Shown: piece after piece, positions 1 to 11,869 of the stretch
Layout of the letters: each line of letters begins with the position of its first letter
How positions within the stretch are numbered: the first letter of the stretch is position 1
Origin: Jackrogersella multiformis
Lineage: Eukaryota > Ascomycota > Sordariomycetes > Xylariales > Hypoxylaceae
Direction of reading: 5' to 3'
Assembly: GCA_902806575.1 (NCBI GenBank)
Contig: CADCXD010000010.1
Coordinates: 1,488,001-1,552,000, forward strand
DNA length: 64,000 nucleotides
The notes under the pieces: model-generated
What the model was told of the DNA's origin: nothing
What the model saw: the letters and a program-made list of their open reading frames with translations, nothing else
The model's database searches: none
Program-made: the position numbers and the translations under genes

Positions 1-1315
1 CCGCTTGGCCACACTATTACCGTTAGGCCTGTCCGGAACTCTAATACGCGCGGTTTGTAGCTCATATATTGGGTTGCCCTCGGCGGCCGGGAGATCATCA
101 TCAATATCCACCACCTCCTTGGATTCGTCAAAGATCACCTCTGTCACGTAATAGGTTCGTCGACTACCACTCTTTCCCGTAAGCCATTCCTTCCTAGATT
201 CAATAATATTGATCGTTCCAGAAGCCTCGTCTTTCTCAAGCTTGAGAAATCCCCACCGGTCGTCTATAGGTCCTTCGACATGCCGTCTCCTCCAGCTATC
301 CTCTTTCTCCATAGCTTGGATTCTATTACGATCCGGGTTATCGAGGGGGAAGCGAAAGCAATTATAGTAAGACATCCAGTCGGTCTCTCTGATCTCGAAG
401 TTGGTCTGGTTGGAGAGCCCGTAAAAATAGTCGTCTATGATTTCGAAGCAGACGGTGGAGCCGATATCGTAGCCGACCATATCTGTTAAGTGCATCTTTT
501 GAGCAAACAAATGACGATCTTCGATACGGAATCCGGTGATGACCCAATTTCTAATCCCACCAGCACCTTCTTCAGAGTGCGTCCCAAAGTATAGAAATTC
601 TTTATTATTTCGCACGAATATCTTGGCCGTAGACTCTAGCCGAAACTTAGCTACGATTTCCCCTTTCTCCGCTCGAAAGACTAGAAGCCAATTTTCCGTA
701 TTCGGCAGTGAGAATGAAAATAAACACGACGTAATGCCATTCGCGTGATATAAGACTCGAAATTTATATTTACGGCTTTTGGCCGACCTCGGCACGGCCT
801 CGCAGATTAGGGCAGGAATATCTACGACAAGCTCGTTGCTTGCCGAGCTATGAAGGTCAAGGATTCGCAGCCATCGTTGAGGTCGTGCCTCGACGATATA
901 GCAAAGCATCCCGTGAATATATTCATAAGAATCTGCGAGGCCGACGATACCAACGACATAGGGTGATGCTTGGGATAGTGCTTGGCGTCTTTTTGCAACT
1001 CGGCGTAGAGCTCGTGCGAAGCGGCCACTCCGCCGTGCCTCGCTTGCCTCGATGGTATGAGAGGCTTTAGCCTATTATGGAGTTAACGAAATGAGATCGG
1101 GCCCGGTAAGATGTAGAGTAACGGCTTACGTTGATGAGAGTCTTGCAAAACCTCTCCTCCCTTACCAAGTACTGAAAATGGCGACTACATAGTGATAAAA
1201 TGAAAACTTCATCTATGTCTAAGTACTTCACAATATAGGCCATTATTTCATAAGGCAACCGCTGTAGTCCCGATGTTCCATGCGGTGTCGCCACCCGGTT
1301 CCGCGATGTACACAT
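1..1315 (-). CDS. F-box domain protein (3' end off the left edge)
   Basis: Exons run from 1315 to 1130 and from 1071 past position 1; the 58-bp intron starts GTAAGC and ends ATAATAG, and both sides join in phase 0. The first ATG after an in-frame TAA (1390-1388) is at 1315. Residues about 17-60 form an F-box (LQRLPYEIMAYIVKYLDIDE, then a second helix with CSRHFQYLV). F-box proteins bind Skp1 and bring substrates to SCF ubiquitin ligases. The following 350 or so residues are open without a stop and rich in beta-strand-like sequence; I recognise no WD40 or LRR repeat, so the substrate is unknown. At least 419 residues are visible and the stop lies outside the window. An additional upstream exon cannot be excluded. 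Confidence 0.85.
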
Positions 1316-1968
1316 CGATCTTGAACGAGACAATGCATCAATGTTGATGAGCCAACGGGGAACTAAACTGGGCGTGGATGGGATGGATTACCACGGATTG
1401 CACATGGTGTACTTTGAAAGGATATATTAGGACTGATGAGCTGGTACCCATACCACCTCGTACCGTACCCGGGAGGTGGGTACTTTTGTATGAGGCGGCT
1501 TAGACAGCACGAAAAGGAGCCGCATCGTTTCGTTCTGCGTTATAGTGTATGAGAACAAGGCTTTGTATCCCGGTGTACCTGATTGTAGATCGAATACTAC
1601 GTAGCTAGCCTTGCCCGAGGCCCATAGTTGCAAGTATATCTACCTACCTGGTAGGCGGTCTCGTGGAAGAGAAAAAAAAGGGGAGCAAGTCATTTGAGCT
1701 TTAGCAAGCAACATGTACACCACGCAGGTTCGAAACATGAGGCTCTAAATACTGGGTAGGTATTGGATAGGTACCAGAAGATTGCTCACGTATCTAGGAA
1801 TATCCTAGTAAGTCAGAGAGACATCCATGTCCATCGAGAAAGAAAAACAGCGCTAGGTACCGCTAGTGTAGTGTAGAGGAAATGATCTACATTAGTGTGG
1901 AAATGGATATCGGCTATGAGGTACCTAGTAGTATCTGATACCTATGATTGGCTAGAAGTCTTGTTCAG

Positions 1969-2180
1969 GTTACCTAGGTACCTAGGCTGCTAGGTACAAA
2001 GGGAAGCAGTGGTTCATAATACTCCACTCGCTAGGTTCCGCAATGTGGATACACTACCTATGTACCTAAGTAGGTACCTAACTAGGTACTTACTACTATG
2101 TATGTAGGTACCTAGGTAGTGGGCGACATCAATACAACACTGCGCCATGCTGCCCATGCTGCCATGTACCTACCTAGGTA
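1969..2180. repeat. Cluster of ACCTAGGT/AGGTACCT palindromic motifs
   Basis: Many overlapping copies of TACCTAGGTA, AGGTACCT and one-base variants lie within about 210 bp. The unit is a near-palindrome built from TAGG/CCTA steps, so it reads much the same on both strands. The same motif recurs between genes throughout the window. Confidence 0.7.
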
Positions 2181-5100
2181 GTGTACTATGTAGTGAAACC
2201 CATCTGGTTACCTAAGGAGTAATACCTAGCAGAGCCTCAAAGTGCAGGGTGACGGACCCCCCTCCTCCTAGGTCCCATTCAGCCTCTTCAATTTATCATT
2301 CCCTCATTCTCTTATGCTAGGCGCATGAATGCAACCTGAATCGACCCCAAACTCGAAAGCTAGACTCAATATATCGGGCCCATTACCTTGACCTGCATTA
2401 TTATTCGACTATCTAAACATCTACACAATTTTGATAGGTTGGACTTATTTGGTCTCCTCAAGTGCGGTAACGAACAATATTGGTATATTGCAAGAGAACC
2501 GCAAGTTGCCGATAGGGGGCCAAATTTATATAATATTCGTATTATACGACCCCCAAAACCGGCAAGCCTGTCCCTACACTTTACATCCGATTGCCTACCT
2601 CTAGGTAGGTATTCTATCCTTCTTTCTTTAACCATCACGCTTGACTACCTCATAAGCAGGTATTCTACCGACCAGCACAACCTTCCAAACTCCGAGAACT
2701 GCTAAGGCCGTATTGTTTCGGGTCAGCTTGGGCAATAACACCTAGCCACATGCATACCTCTGCATTGCAAGTGGTAATTTGGACCCACAAGATGGCGTTC
2801 TACAGGTATGGTGGGAAATAGCCCGATATCCCATTTGAAAAAGGCCTGGGCTGGTAAAGGAAAGGCCTGTTTGGGCTGCGATATTTGGCTTTGCCTCTGC
2901 CACTCGATAAGTTGGGATCAGCCCTTACATTCAGACTCTTGGCTGAGGGAGAGTGTGCTTAAGAGGTAAAGATCGTTCAATTTGGAGACATCTTAACACT
3001 ACAGTGCCTTGTTAGAGGCCAGAGAGTACCTATCTGAACGGATTACCTCTTAGGCAATGGCAACTCATGCAGGCCATTTTCCATGACGCCTACAACGCCA
3101 ACGTAGGCATTTGGCACTTTAACTCGTCAGATTCATACTACGGCACCATATCGCTGCGGCTGATAATTGAGGTGCTACTATACGTACGGGCTGCGGCCGC
3201 ATGCCATGCGTTGGCCTCCAACTATACATCTTGTTTGGGCAGCTTGGTCGTACTGATTGATTAAACGGCTTGAACCTTTCAAGCTGAGAGCAACGAGAAG
3301 CTATGGTACCCAAGAATATTACGTCCCGAGATGCTCCGTTTATTTATTTATAGCCTTGGTGTGATGACATTTCACTATGCGCCATTTCAACAATACTACC
3401 GTCGTGTCCTCGGCCTTTCTATACTCGGGAATACCAACCTTCTCGGGTAAGGCTTGGAGTCGACTAAATCTTCCACGATGCTACTTAGCGCCAGAGAGTA
3501 TCCTCTTTCCTCCACTACCAGAAATCGCAAATTATAGTTGGAGATACAATATGTCTCTTCAATGGCAGCGAGGATTGCCACATCAGCCGTGGGTACATTC
3601 CATAAAGAGTCATTTAACCTACACCGTCTGCCCATGAACTAATATATTTATATCATAAGACGACATGCGCATACTTGATACGTCCTCCCATGCATAAACT
3701 TATCGGAGAATGTGCCTGATGGAACATCCGCTTTCTGGGGGCCGTGACGACGATAACAAACTAATAGGTTACGATGTCTCATAAACGTATACGAGGCTTG
3801 ATTCGAAAAGGCTTGTTTAGTTGCAACTTAATGCTGTGTAGTGAAAATACGTTAAGCAAAGGCATCTATTACAAGTCGCCCTTATCCTCTTCATGATTCT
3901 AGACTAACCGATGTGTAGATCATATCAATTTTAGGGATCGACTGCTTCCGAGTCTCATTCTTCTTGCCTCCAGCATGGCTGCAGAAGCCTGCAGAACAGA
4001 TTCGGCCCAACCATCATCCAAGCAAATCATGCCCATCCTGATCAGCTGAACACGGACGGATGCGGTCAGCAATATCTGTGTAGTATGCTGATTCGATTTA
4101 TTCATCGATATATGGCGCATATTTTTCATCTTCAGGCGGTGTGATTGAACAAATACATTTATATACATCTCGAGGGACCTAAGCGGCAACCTATAGAGAA
4201 AAAATGCGTGAAACTTTACCTGTAAGCCCTTTCCCTTACAATAACTAATAACACTCGAGCTAGGATTTCCTCAAGCTAAAATATGGGTGGGTATATGTGA
4301 TAGCTAGCCGTTTCTCAAGCGATCAGGTCCACATACATTGCCACTTGGCCGGTGAAGGTCTGACCACATTAGTCGATTAGTAGCTGATGGATTTCAGCTG
4401 GAAATAATCGTCAATGTCACACTACATCCGCACTACCTGTTGCATATAGTAGGTTGAAAGGGTCATGAAGCACGGGGTCGTATACCTTTTTGGAATATCA
4501 TAGGGTGAGCGGATTGCTAACCGTTCTTTGGGTTACTCGCCGAGGCTCGATCGCGAACCATATCTGTCATTACTAGCCCATCGTTCTTCTGTGTTACTCT
4601 CTAAACCTGCTTGAGCGCAGCGCTAGAAATAACATGTGCTCGGCAGTTCTTACCACTCGAGTTTAGCTTATCGTTTTGATCCGTGAGCACATCAGCACTA
4701 TGTCTTCAACTACAGGACCTAGCCGACGTTGGCATGAGTCAGCGCTCAGGATATGGAGATACAGCCAAGATATTGGTCTCATTCGATAAACTACTAATTT
4801 GTGCGGTGCTGGGCAACAGAGGATCTGCTCGGAACCAATACCATACCAGCGGGACGCTCGCTGCCCAAAAGGATACCGATGCTGGCATCTACACGTAGAG
4901 AGTGACACTAGTCACACGGGAGAAGCAGATCATGATTAACGGCAAGTGATAAGGCATACTTGCATAGCAAGGCTGACAGCAAGAGTCTAGCTTCCGTAGG
5001 AGCGTAGGAGCGGTTGCGGGGTGTGAAATGTGGTACAGTTGATATTAGCTATCACATTTCTCCGGCTACATCATCCAACCAGCAAAGGAGGCCCCCATCA

Positions 5101-5334
5101 TGGGTCAGTAACCAGGATCTCGGGGTCGTAATGTCAGCTGTGCCTCTTGGATTTTGAATTTGGGGGCAACTTGAATATTCGATCGCGAGGCTTGTAGATA
5201 TCAAACCAAAGAGATGGTTCGTAGCTTTAAGGAGGGCTGCGAGAAGTAAGTGTGGTCACTTTGGTTCGAGGGTCGACCTTTGACGATATACCCCTTTTTT
5301 ACTCCTATTTGACGGCATCCTACTCCTATCCTGT

Positions 5335-5480
5335 CCATAATATATGTATTAATTTGGCAATAAAAATTAATTATAGCATACTCCCGTTGCTTTAAAAATT
5401 TAAATATAAAATGTTAATAATCAAGAGAATTAACAAGAATGCGTACTGTACTGGTACCTTATATAATATTATTTATACTT
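5335..5480. other. AT-rich patch, possible decayed repeat
   Basis: The sequence becomes strongly AT-rich with TTAAAAATTTAAATATAAA-like runs. No coding potential or terminal repeats are visible. Decay of a transposon by repeat-induced point mutation is one explanation, but nothing in the patch identifies an element. Confidence 0.3.
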
Positions 5481-6070
5481 TGGCTGGTCGTAGTCTTGCA
5501 AAGAATATGCTATTTCTTGCTATGATGCCCCAATAATTAGCACGTCCGTTCCCTTAATTCCCCGACGTTAACTTAATCTAGCCTTCTTTCGAACTATCCC
5601 TTTTAATTCTTTCTCTATTGATGATAACCAAGATTTATGGGTATTGAGAAATACTACATACCTGAGAGCGGGAGTAATTATGATGAAGTTTTCTAACCAA
5701 AATTTAACTCGACAAGGACCCCGTTTATCACCTAAATACCTCCTAAGCTGTAGGCTACTGCCTACCTACACCTAGGTAGGTAAATATCGTATGATGGACC
5801 AAGGTCTTGGCACTGTCGCCAACTGGCAAGTTCCCCTGTCAATTTATTTCTCAATCTTAACTACATACTAAATATTGCGTGCGACGGACGAACTGTGGTC
5901 GGCAATTGCAAATGCCTTTTTTTTTTTTTGAGATTCTCGTTTACCGACGATACCGAACCGGCCTTGGTGGAGAGCAAAGCAAAGATGGCCCCCAGAGGAA
6001 ATATCACACCAAAGGTGCGCTTCTTATAAATATATATGCTCGCGACGATGCGCTAATATATGTTTGACTG

Positions 6071-6181
6071 ATGAAGACCATCATGGCTCCCGCCGCAGCC
6101 TTTACTATGGCATGTCTTTTGCTCACGTACGTAGTGTCGCACGCAATGTTCTACTCAAAACACATGGATCGACCGGACTGA
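6071..6181 (+). CDS. Very short ORF with signal-peptide-like start (doubtful)
   Basis: An ATG at 6071 opens a 36-codon frame. Its first 25 residues read like a secretion signal: a basic start, then a hydrophobic core with ACLLLTYVV and a small-residue SHA end. Only about 11 residues follow before TGA. It may be a first exon, since a GTACGT donor-like sequence lies inside, or the relic of a secreted-protein gene, or chance. No downstream exon was recognised. Confidence 0.2.
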   Translation: MKTIMAPAAAFTMACLLLTYVVSHAMFYSKHMDRPD

Positions 6182-6900
6182 CTGAGTCATGTCGCTGCAT
6201 AGTTACACGCGGTATTCCATGAGAGAAGCTAAGCGCAATGCCGTATGTTTCATTGAAACCCTTTCATCCGGGCTCTTGACGTAGCTGGCTCACTCGTCTA
6301 GCAATACGACCGAACACACAAAAGAAACCAGTCCAACGGGCAAGGCGGCGGCGGCGGCGCTGAGTGAGAAGAGATTCAACTCTGTCTGCGAAACTCACCG
6401 CTTCTATCCAGCGCCACTTTATATATCATTTCGCCTCCTGGCGAGTCACAGGCATCGTCGAGATTTCACGATGAACTCCATTGGTGTTGTATACTATCCA
6501 GGGATATATCTGACGGTCGCGAGACCCGGGCTTATGGAAAAAAAATCTCGTCACGAAGGGTGAAGAATAGATTCTCGGTGCCGACCTGTCGAGAGCCGGA
6601 GCAAATCGATAGTGATGTCATGCGGTTTTTCGAAAGGCGTTGAGGCCCAAAGCATCACCACCTGAACTTGTTGGTGAGATGTTACGAGACGTGCATTGTC
6701 TAAAACGATCAGCACCGACAGGTCCATTATTAGGAGATGCTAATAGGATTAAATATCTCATGGAATATGACAATGATGACCCTCGGGTATGATCGTCAAT
6801 AACCTACCTACTTTATTTATAATTATGCGTGGGTATGATACTTGAGCTGAAGAGTTTAGCATGTGAATTGATTGATGCATTTATTGAACTGACTGTACGT

Positions 6901-6940
6901 AGTACCTAGACTGTACCTACCTAGGTACCTAGGTACCTAA
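6901..6940. repeat. ACCTAGGT motif cluster
   Basis: Tandem and overlapping copies of TACCTACCTAGGTACCTAGG fill 40 bp. The cluster belongs to the same dispersed motif family as the one near 2 kb. Confidence 0.7.
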
Positions 6941-7351
6941 TGACTGGCTCTGAAAAATGATTGGAACCTGCCTCACTCTAGTGTTCTAAAGTTTGTACGA
7001 CACTGAGATTTTAGCGCTAGCCCCCTGCCATGCCCAGAGAACCTAAAAACTGTATGTACATAGGTACTTGTAAGCTCCGGGAATGCACACCTGTTCAGTA
7101 CCAGGTAAGCTGGCAGGTACGCTACGTAATGTGCCTGACTAAAGCGGACTCGAGCTAAACCGCAGGTTGCAACAACCACCAAAGAAATCCATTTGTAATT
7201 CCATTCCATCATTCGCTAATAGGGCTAGGCACTCCGACGTCTCTCTCTTTCTTTATTGAGCATCACTCGAAGGGTAGTCATACAATTATCTAGCCATGAT
7301 ATAGCCTAATAGTCTACGTTGCTCATAACAGTAATCGGCACGACCACCATC

Positions 7352-8574
7352 ATGTCTAACAACATCCTCTCCCTATTGGGGTGGACATTCCTCCCGAACG
7401 TACGCTGCCCTCCCCTTCCTCTCCTCTCCTCTCCTCCCCCCTTCTCATAAGCAACCTAGGTACCTTATGGTAGATAGTAGCCCTACAAACTAACACCAAC
7501 ACCAACCCACCACAGTACGTAACAGGCTTCGTGCAGTCAGTCTACTACGGCCTCGCGATCCGCGCGGGCGACCGCAAGCCCGCGCCGGGCAGCCCGCGGT
7601 ACCTCGAGCACCGGCGGCGCATCCACATCCTCGTGGTGTCGCTGTACCTGGCCTACACCATCTTCGAGGCGGACCACGAGCTGCGCCGCGCCTCCGACTA
7701 CTACGCCGACCTCGGCGTGCCCTTCTCCGCCTCCGAGCGCGAGGTCAAGAGCCGCTTCCGCCGCCTCGCCGCCCTCCACCACCCCGACAAGCTCATGAGC
7801 TCTGGAGGAGGAGGAGGAGGAGATGCCGCCACTACCGACGCCGATTACTTCATGTACCTCAAGACCGCCTCCGACACCCTCGTCGACCCCGCGCGGCGCT
7901 TCGCCTACGAGCGCTTCGGCCCCGACGTCGCCGGCTGGCGGCACTGCGTCACCGTGCGCGACTACGTCCTGCGCGGCGTCCAGGCCCTGCTGCCGCACTA
8001 CGGCTTCGCCGCCGTCGCCATGTACGTGCTGGGGCTGCTGGGGTACCTGGAGTGGGGGCGGTACTGGCGGTGGCTGACGCTGGTCGCGCTGTGCGTCTTC
8101 GAGCTGCACGCCGTCACGCGGCCCTCCTTCCCCTTCCTCCTCGGCCGCCTCGTCAACCCGGTCCTGACCCGCTTCACCGCGCACCCGCCCTACCTGCCCT
8201 TCCAGGCCATCTCCCTCGCCCGCAAGCTGAGCGTCACCCTCTACATCGCCTTCTCGCAGATCGGCCCGCTGCTGCAGCCGCCGGACCGGCGTGGCGCCAA
8301 GCCGGGCGAGGCCACGGAGAAGCAGCTGCAGCAGAACCTGGACCGGCTCGAGCAGGCGGCCAGGAGCATAGACGTCGACGCCACGCGGCTCATGGAGCTG
8401 GAGATGGCGCCGTTCGCCGGCGACCCCGAGGTCATAGGCACCATGCGGACGAAGCTCAAGGAATGGCTTGTTCAGAACACGATTCGGGCTGATCCCATGG
8501 TGAAGGACGCCCTTGGGCGGTCGTTACAGAAGCGGAGAGTAGACGCGCCTGCTGGGGCTAAGGGGAACCGGTAA
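7352..8574 (+). CDS. J-domain (DnaJ-type) membrane protein
   Basis: Exons are 7352-7399 and 7516-8574, encoding 368 residues; the intron runs GTACGC to CCACAG. The ATG at 7352 supplies 16 residues (MSNNILSLLGWTFLPN) ahead of YVTGFVQSVYYG, a start I recall from fungal homologues of the S. pombe J protein C2E1P5.03. A hydrophobic segment (IHILVVSLYLAYTIF) precedes the J domain, which starts DYYADLGVPFSASE and holds the HPD tripeptide in LAALHHPDK. A Gly-rich loop coded by GGA repeats interrupts the J domain just after HPD. Two or more hydrophobic segments follow (AVAMYVLGLLGYLEW; LTLVALCVFEL). Its likely role is an Hsp70 co-chaperone in the ER membrane or another endomembrane. The second exon is very GC-rich with strong C/G third positions, unlike the flanks. 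Confidence 0.88.
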
Positions 8575-8790
8575 TGGGCTTGATAGCAGGTTTTTCATTT
8601 AACTAGAGACTTGTATACATGATTATAATGTGATTGATTAAGATTTCTTTGTCATTCTTATTTGATCGTGAATCAAATCAACTATGGACTTAAGCTACGA
8701 TGTACCTAGCTATTGAGAGCTTATAAGCGTCTGGATACTCCCCTTGTAAGACAATAGTTCCTACTAAGGAATATGCACGAGATTCGACAC

Positions 8791-10826
8791 CTAAAGTCTT
8801 TGTCTGCCTCTCGTCTCGATCGGAATCAACACCATCCCCACGAAGGCAGCCAGGATCAGAATCGCCGACATATATATAGGGGCCTTGGTACCATCTCCTG
8901 GTATGTTGGCGGCGAGAATTGGGGCGATGAGTCCCAACACGCGGTTTAGAAAGCTAGCCACGCCAGTGCCGGCTCCCCTGACAGGGGCAGGGAACAGCTC
9001 AGGCCTTTTATGGAAAAGAAAATTAGCATCATATCTAAATTGCAAAGTGAAAAGGTAGAATAGTAATGAAAACACGTACGTAAAGGCGTATAGAACGCCG
9101 TACATAATATTTTGGCAGAAGGCCTCGACACAAGTGAAGAAGAGCTGCGAGTTGGGCGTCGTGCCGAATATGACGAAGAAGAATAGGAATATGGCCGACA
9201 CCAGCGTGGAGATGGCGAGCGTCCCCTTCCGCCCGAGGAACGGCGATTTATGGTCGACGGTATACGCGGCGAGTAGACTTCCCGGCACGCCAACTACAGA
9301 TATTATGGCGTAGTTGCGGTATGTTTCCGACGAGGCGGCATCGTACGCTACTATACCCTTATCGTCCACCGGCGCACCCGAGCCGCCGTGAGAGAGATAC
9401 TGTGGAAGAAACGCATTGAAGAGCGGATATCCTAGGCCTATAGTGCTCCAGCAAAACCAAATTAGTAGAGTTGCTATGCCGAGCTTGCGATTTTGGAAAA
9501 GTGGACGTATGCGGTCGAGCGAGAAAGACGTAAGGTTCTGCTTGATAATATTCGTCGTGGAAACCCTCGCTGGTATTCGTTCGCCGCCCTCCATGTCCGC
9601 AACGGCGTCCAGAATCTCCTCGGTGAGCCAGGTCATCTTCCCGTTTCGATAAGCAATGCCGTGGACAACGGCAACAGCTTCGGACTGCCGTCCCTGAGAT
9701 AGTAGGAACTTGGGCGACTCGAACAGATGGAAGACGCAGAATCGAATAAGAAACATTACAAAGGTGATAAGACCGATGGTCATGACGAAGAACCGCCATC
9801 CATCTTCGACGGGCCATCTTGTTATAAAATACCAAGCGAAAAGTGATGAAACAAGCTGCCCAACCGGCCACCACACGGATAAGAGGGTCAGCAAGGCACT
9901 TGAGGAATCGGGCAAAAACTCTAGGAAGAGTGCTCCATCCACAGGCAAGTTTCCTCCGACTCCGGTGCCCATGCAAGCGAACAGAATACAAACAGACAAC
10001 CAACTCGATGCGTACGCCGCCCAAATGCCGAAAATGCTTGTGATTAGTAGAGTGACGTTAAAGGCGATACGTCTGCCTATGATGTCGGCCCCAAGCCCCC
10101 AGAAAAAACTCCCCACACAGAGTCCTACAAAGAGAGCACTCGTAGTGTATCTAACCTGCTTTTCCGAGACGCCAAATTCTTCAGATAGAGACGGGAGAGT
10201 CAAGGAGACGCCCTTTATACATGTAAGATAGTGAACTAAAGCGCTGGATCAGAAGCACCGGTGTAATGACAACTACTCACTTGCATCCATAGGCTATAAA
10301 TTTCGTCAGTAAAGATGCCGAGGCGCTTTCGGACGCAAGGGCACACTTACTTATCTGCAAACCACCCAAATCCACACAAAACGAATAATTGCCAGTTATA
10401 CTGGCCCATACCGATATCCTGAATAGCCTTATTGATGAGTTTGGATTTCACTGCGGTGGCTCATCAGCATCAACCCCCGCTAGTTTAGCCCGTCTCGGGG
10501 CCCGTTGGGGGAGGGGGCGTACATTCATACTCGGACCATTCGCGCCGCCTTTCGCCTTTACGAACCTCCCTCCTCAGACCTTCGATGGTGTACTCGGCAG
10601 CGCTCATCTGTAGCATGCCGGTATGCTCGTTCTCGCCATCTTTAGGCGGGCCGGATTCGGACTCGTCAAAGAGAACAGAGCCATCGGAACTAGTCCCCTC
10701 CTCCTCGAACTCGCTTCTGCCGGATCTGGCGGAATGGCTATGCAAGTGTGCCTCTTCGAGCGGGACTAAAACGCCGATATAGTTATGAACAGACTCTTGA
10801 GGCCTGGGTCTGAACGGAAACCTCAT
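8791..10826 (-). CDS. MFS transporter (sugar/organic-solute type)
   Basis: Five exons: 10826-10523, 10450-10351, 10293-10281, 10212-9080 and 9004-8791, giving 587 residues. All introns are GT-AG (72, 57, 68 and 75 bp). The third exon is only 13 bp and joins FGWFAD to NLWMQ to GVSLTLPSL, the continuous first-helix sequence seen in related transporters. The last intron stays open in frame, so a naive reading would insert about 25 false residues between YAFT and PELFPAP. The first 100 or so residues are a charged cytosolic tail (EEEGTSSDGS). MFS signatures include DIIGRRIAF after helix 2 and FESPKFLL near the central loop, followed by a second six-helix half. Substrate is not inferable; it resembles the SV2/sugar-porter group of plasma-membrane carriers. 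Confidence 0.9.
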
Positions 10827-11869
10827 GATGAGAGGGGGTGAAACGGGACGGAAGTACGGACTTTGAGCACGACAACCCCATGCATTTAGTTAATAAGGCC
10901 GACAAGGCCTCGGTAGAATTGTTAATTATCAAATTGATGATTTCCTTAAAAAACGAATAGTTATCAAGGACCCCGAAAGCGGTCCAACGAAAGTTGTCTT
11001 ATAAAGCCACGTGATGACTGAGGATGACACCAAGCCAAACCAGACGGGACCAGACGGGACACCGGCTTTTCCAAAAGGAAATGAAGAATCCTTGTCGCCC
11101 AGTCAGCCTGTCTCTTCTCCGGAATTCCTGATTTCCACCCCTTTCGCCCTGTCGCACTTTCGATTAATTATCTGTTCCAACGAAGGAAGTATCACATAAT
11201 ACAGCGGTAAACATTCACGAAGAGGATAATTCCTAATAATGATTAATGATTAATGATTCAAAATTACAATCAAGTACTTGAAGTAGTTGTCTAAAGGAAT
11301 GAAATGCGGATAGATAAAGAAAATAAAGTATTCAACGTTTAAGTCAAAGTGTCACAGGTTTCACTAGCAGCTGATCGCTATTCCCTGCGCCACAAGCCAT
11401 AGGGCGCCGGAGATGGGCGTTATTACAGGTCATTTGCCAAGCGCCAGACCCCCTATTCCCCGCTTAGTCGGTCTCTAGGTACTGGTAGATTAGGTACTTT
11501 AGTGTACCTATCTTCGCTAAATGAAGAATCATACGCAACCTTGGAAACCTTAGAATGCCCTCTCTTTCCAAGTTACCTAATATCAACCTATCAAGCTACG
11601 TAACTCATTAAAATCACATGTTTAACCACCATCACATAAGCAACAGACATAGACCGAGTATGTTCATTCATAAACCCAACATTAATTAAACCAAAATTAT
11701 ACCCAAAAGAAAATAATATATATACAAAAAAAGTCTCGACAAGCCCGGGGTATTGTATCATGTAAACCTGTGAACACATATATATCCACGACCATGCCAC
11801 ACGACATCCATCCATCCATGCCTACTTTACTACCGTACCTAACCCGCATCCAAGCAGCCAAGCAAGCCA
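10827..11869. other. Intergenic, between divergent gene 5' and convergent 3' ends
   Basis: No gene is seen. The MFS start lies on the right side of its gene, so its promoter is probably in the first few hundred bases. A short tandem TTAATGA microsatellite lies at about 11238-11258. Stops interrupt all longer frames. Confidence 0.5.

Larger units (their letters stand above)
1316..7351. other. Gene-poor intergenic DNA, 6 kb
   Basis: I see no convincing gene here. Open frames are short, many begin with non-ATG codons, and none resembles a family I know. The stretch holds dense TACCTAGGTA-type motif clusters (about 1969-2180, 2597, 5765, 6901-6940), an AT-rich patch near 5335-5480, and one short ORF with a signal-peptide-like start at 6071. 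Confidence 0.6.

Noticed and set aside
2388..2705. Plus-strand frame of 105 codons
   Set aside because: It has an ATG-like start but random-looking composition and no family resemblance, and lies in motif-rich intergenic DNA.
3377..3637. Overlapping frames on both strands near 3.4-3.6 kb
   Set aside because: Neither strand resembles a known family; overlap of two open frames suggests chance. A decayed gene remains possible.
3920..4189. Minus-strand frame of 89 codons with a helical-looking C-terminal half
   Set aside because: No recognised motif, no partner exon and no supporting context.
7537..8184. Long minus-strand frame of 215 codons
   Set aside because: Antisense shadow of the GC-rich J-domain exon; no start or family resemblance, while the plus strand has a clear J domain.
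8791..10203. Reading the MFS gene as one uninterrupted 470-codon frame
   Set aside because: The start would be TTG, and the frame includes an in-frame intron (9079-9005) with GTACGT donor and AAAAG acceptor; removing it and adding four upstream-exon joins gives a full-length carrier.
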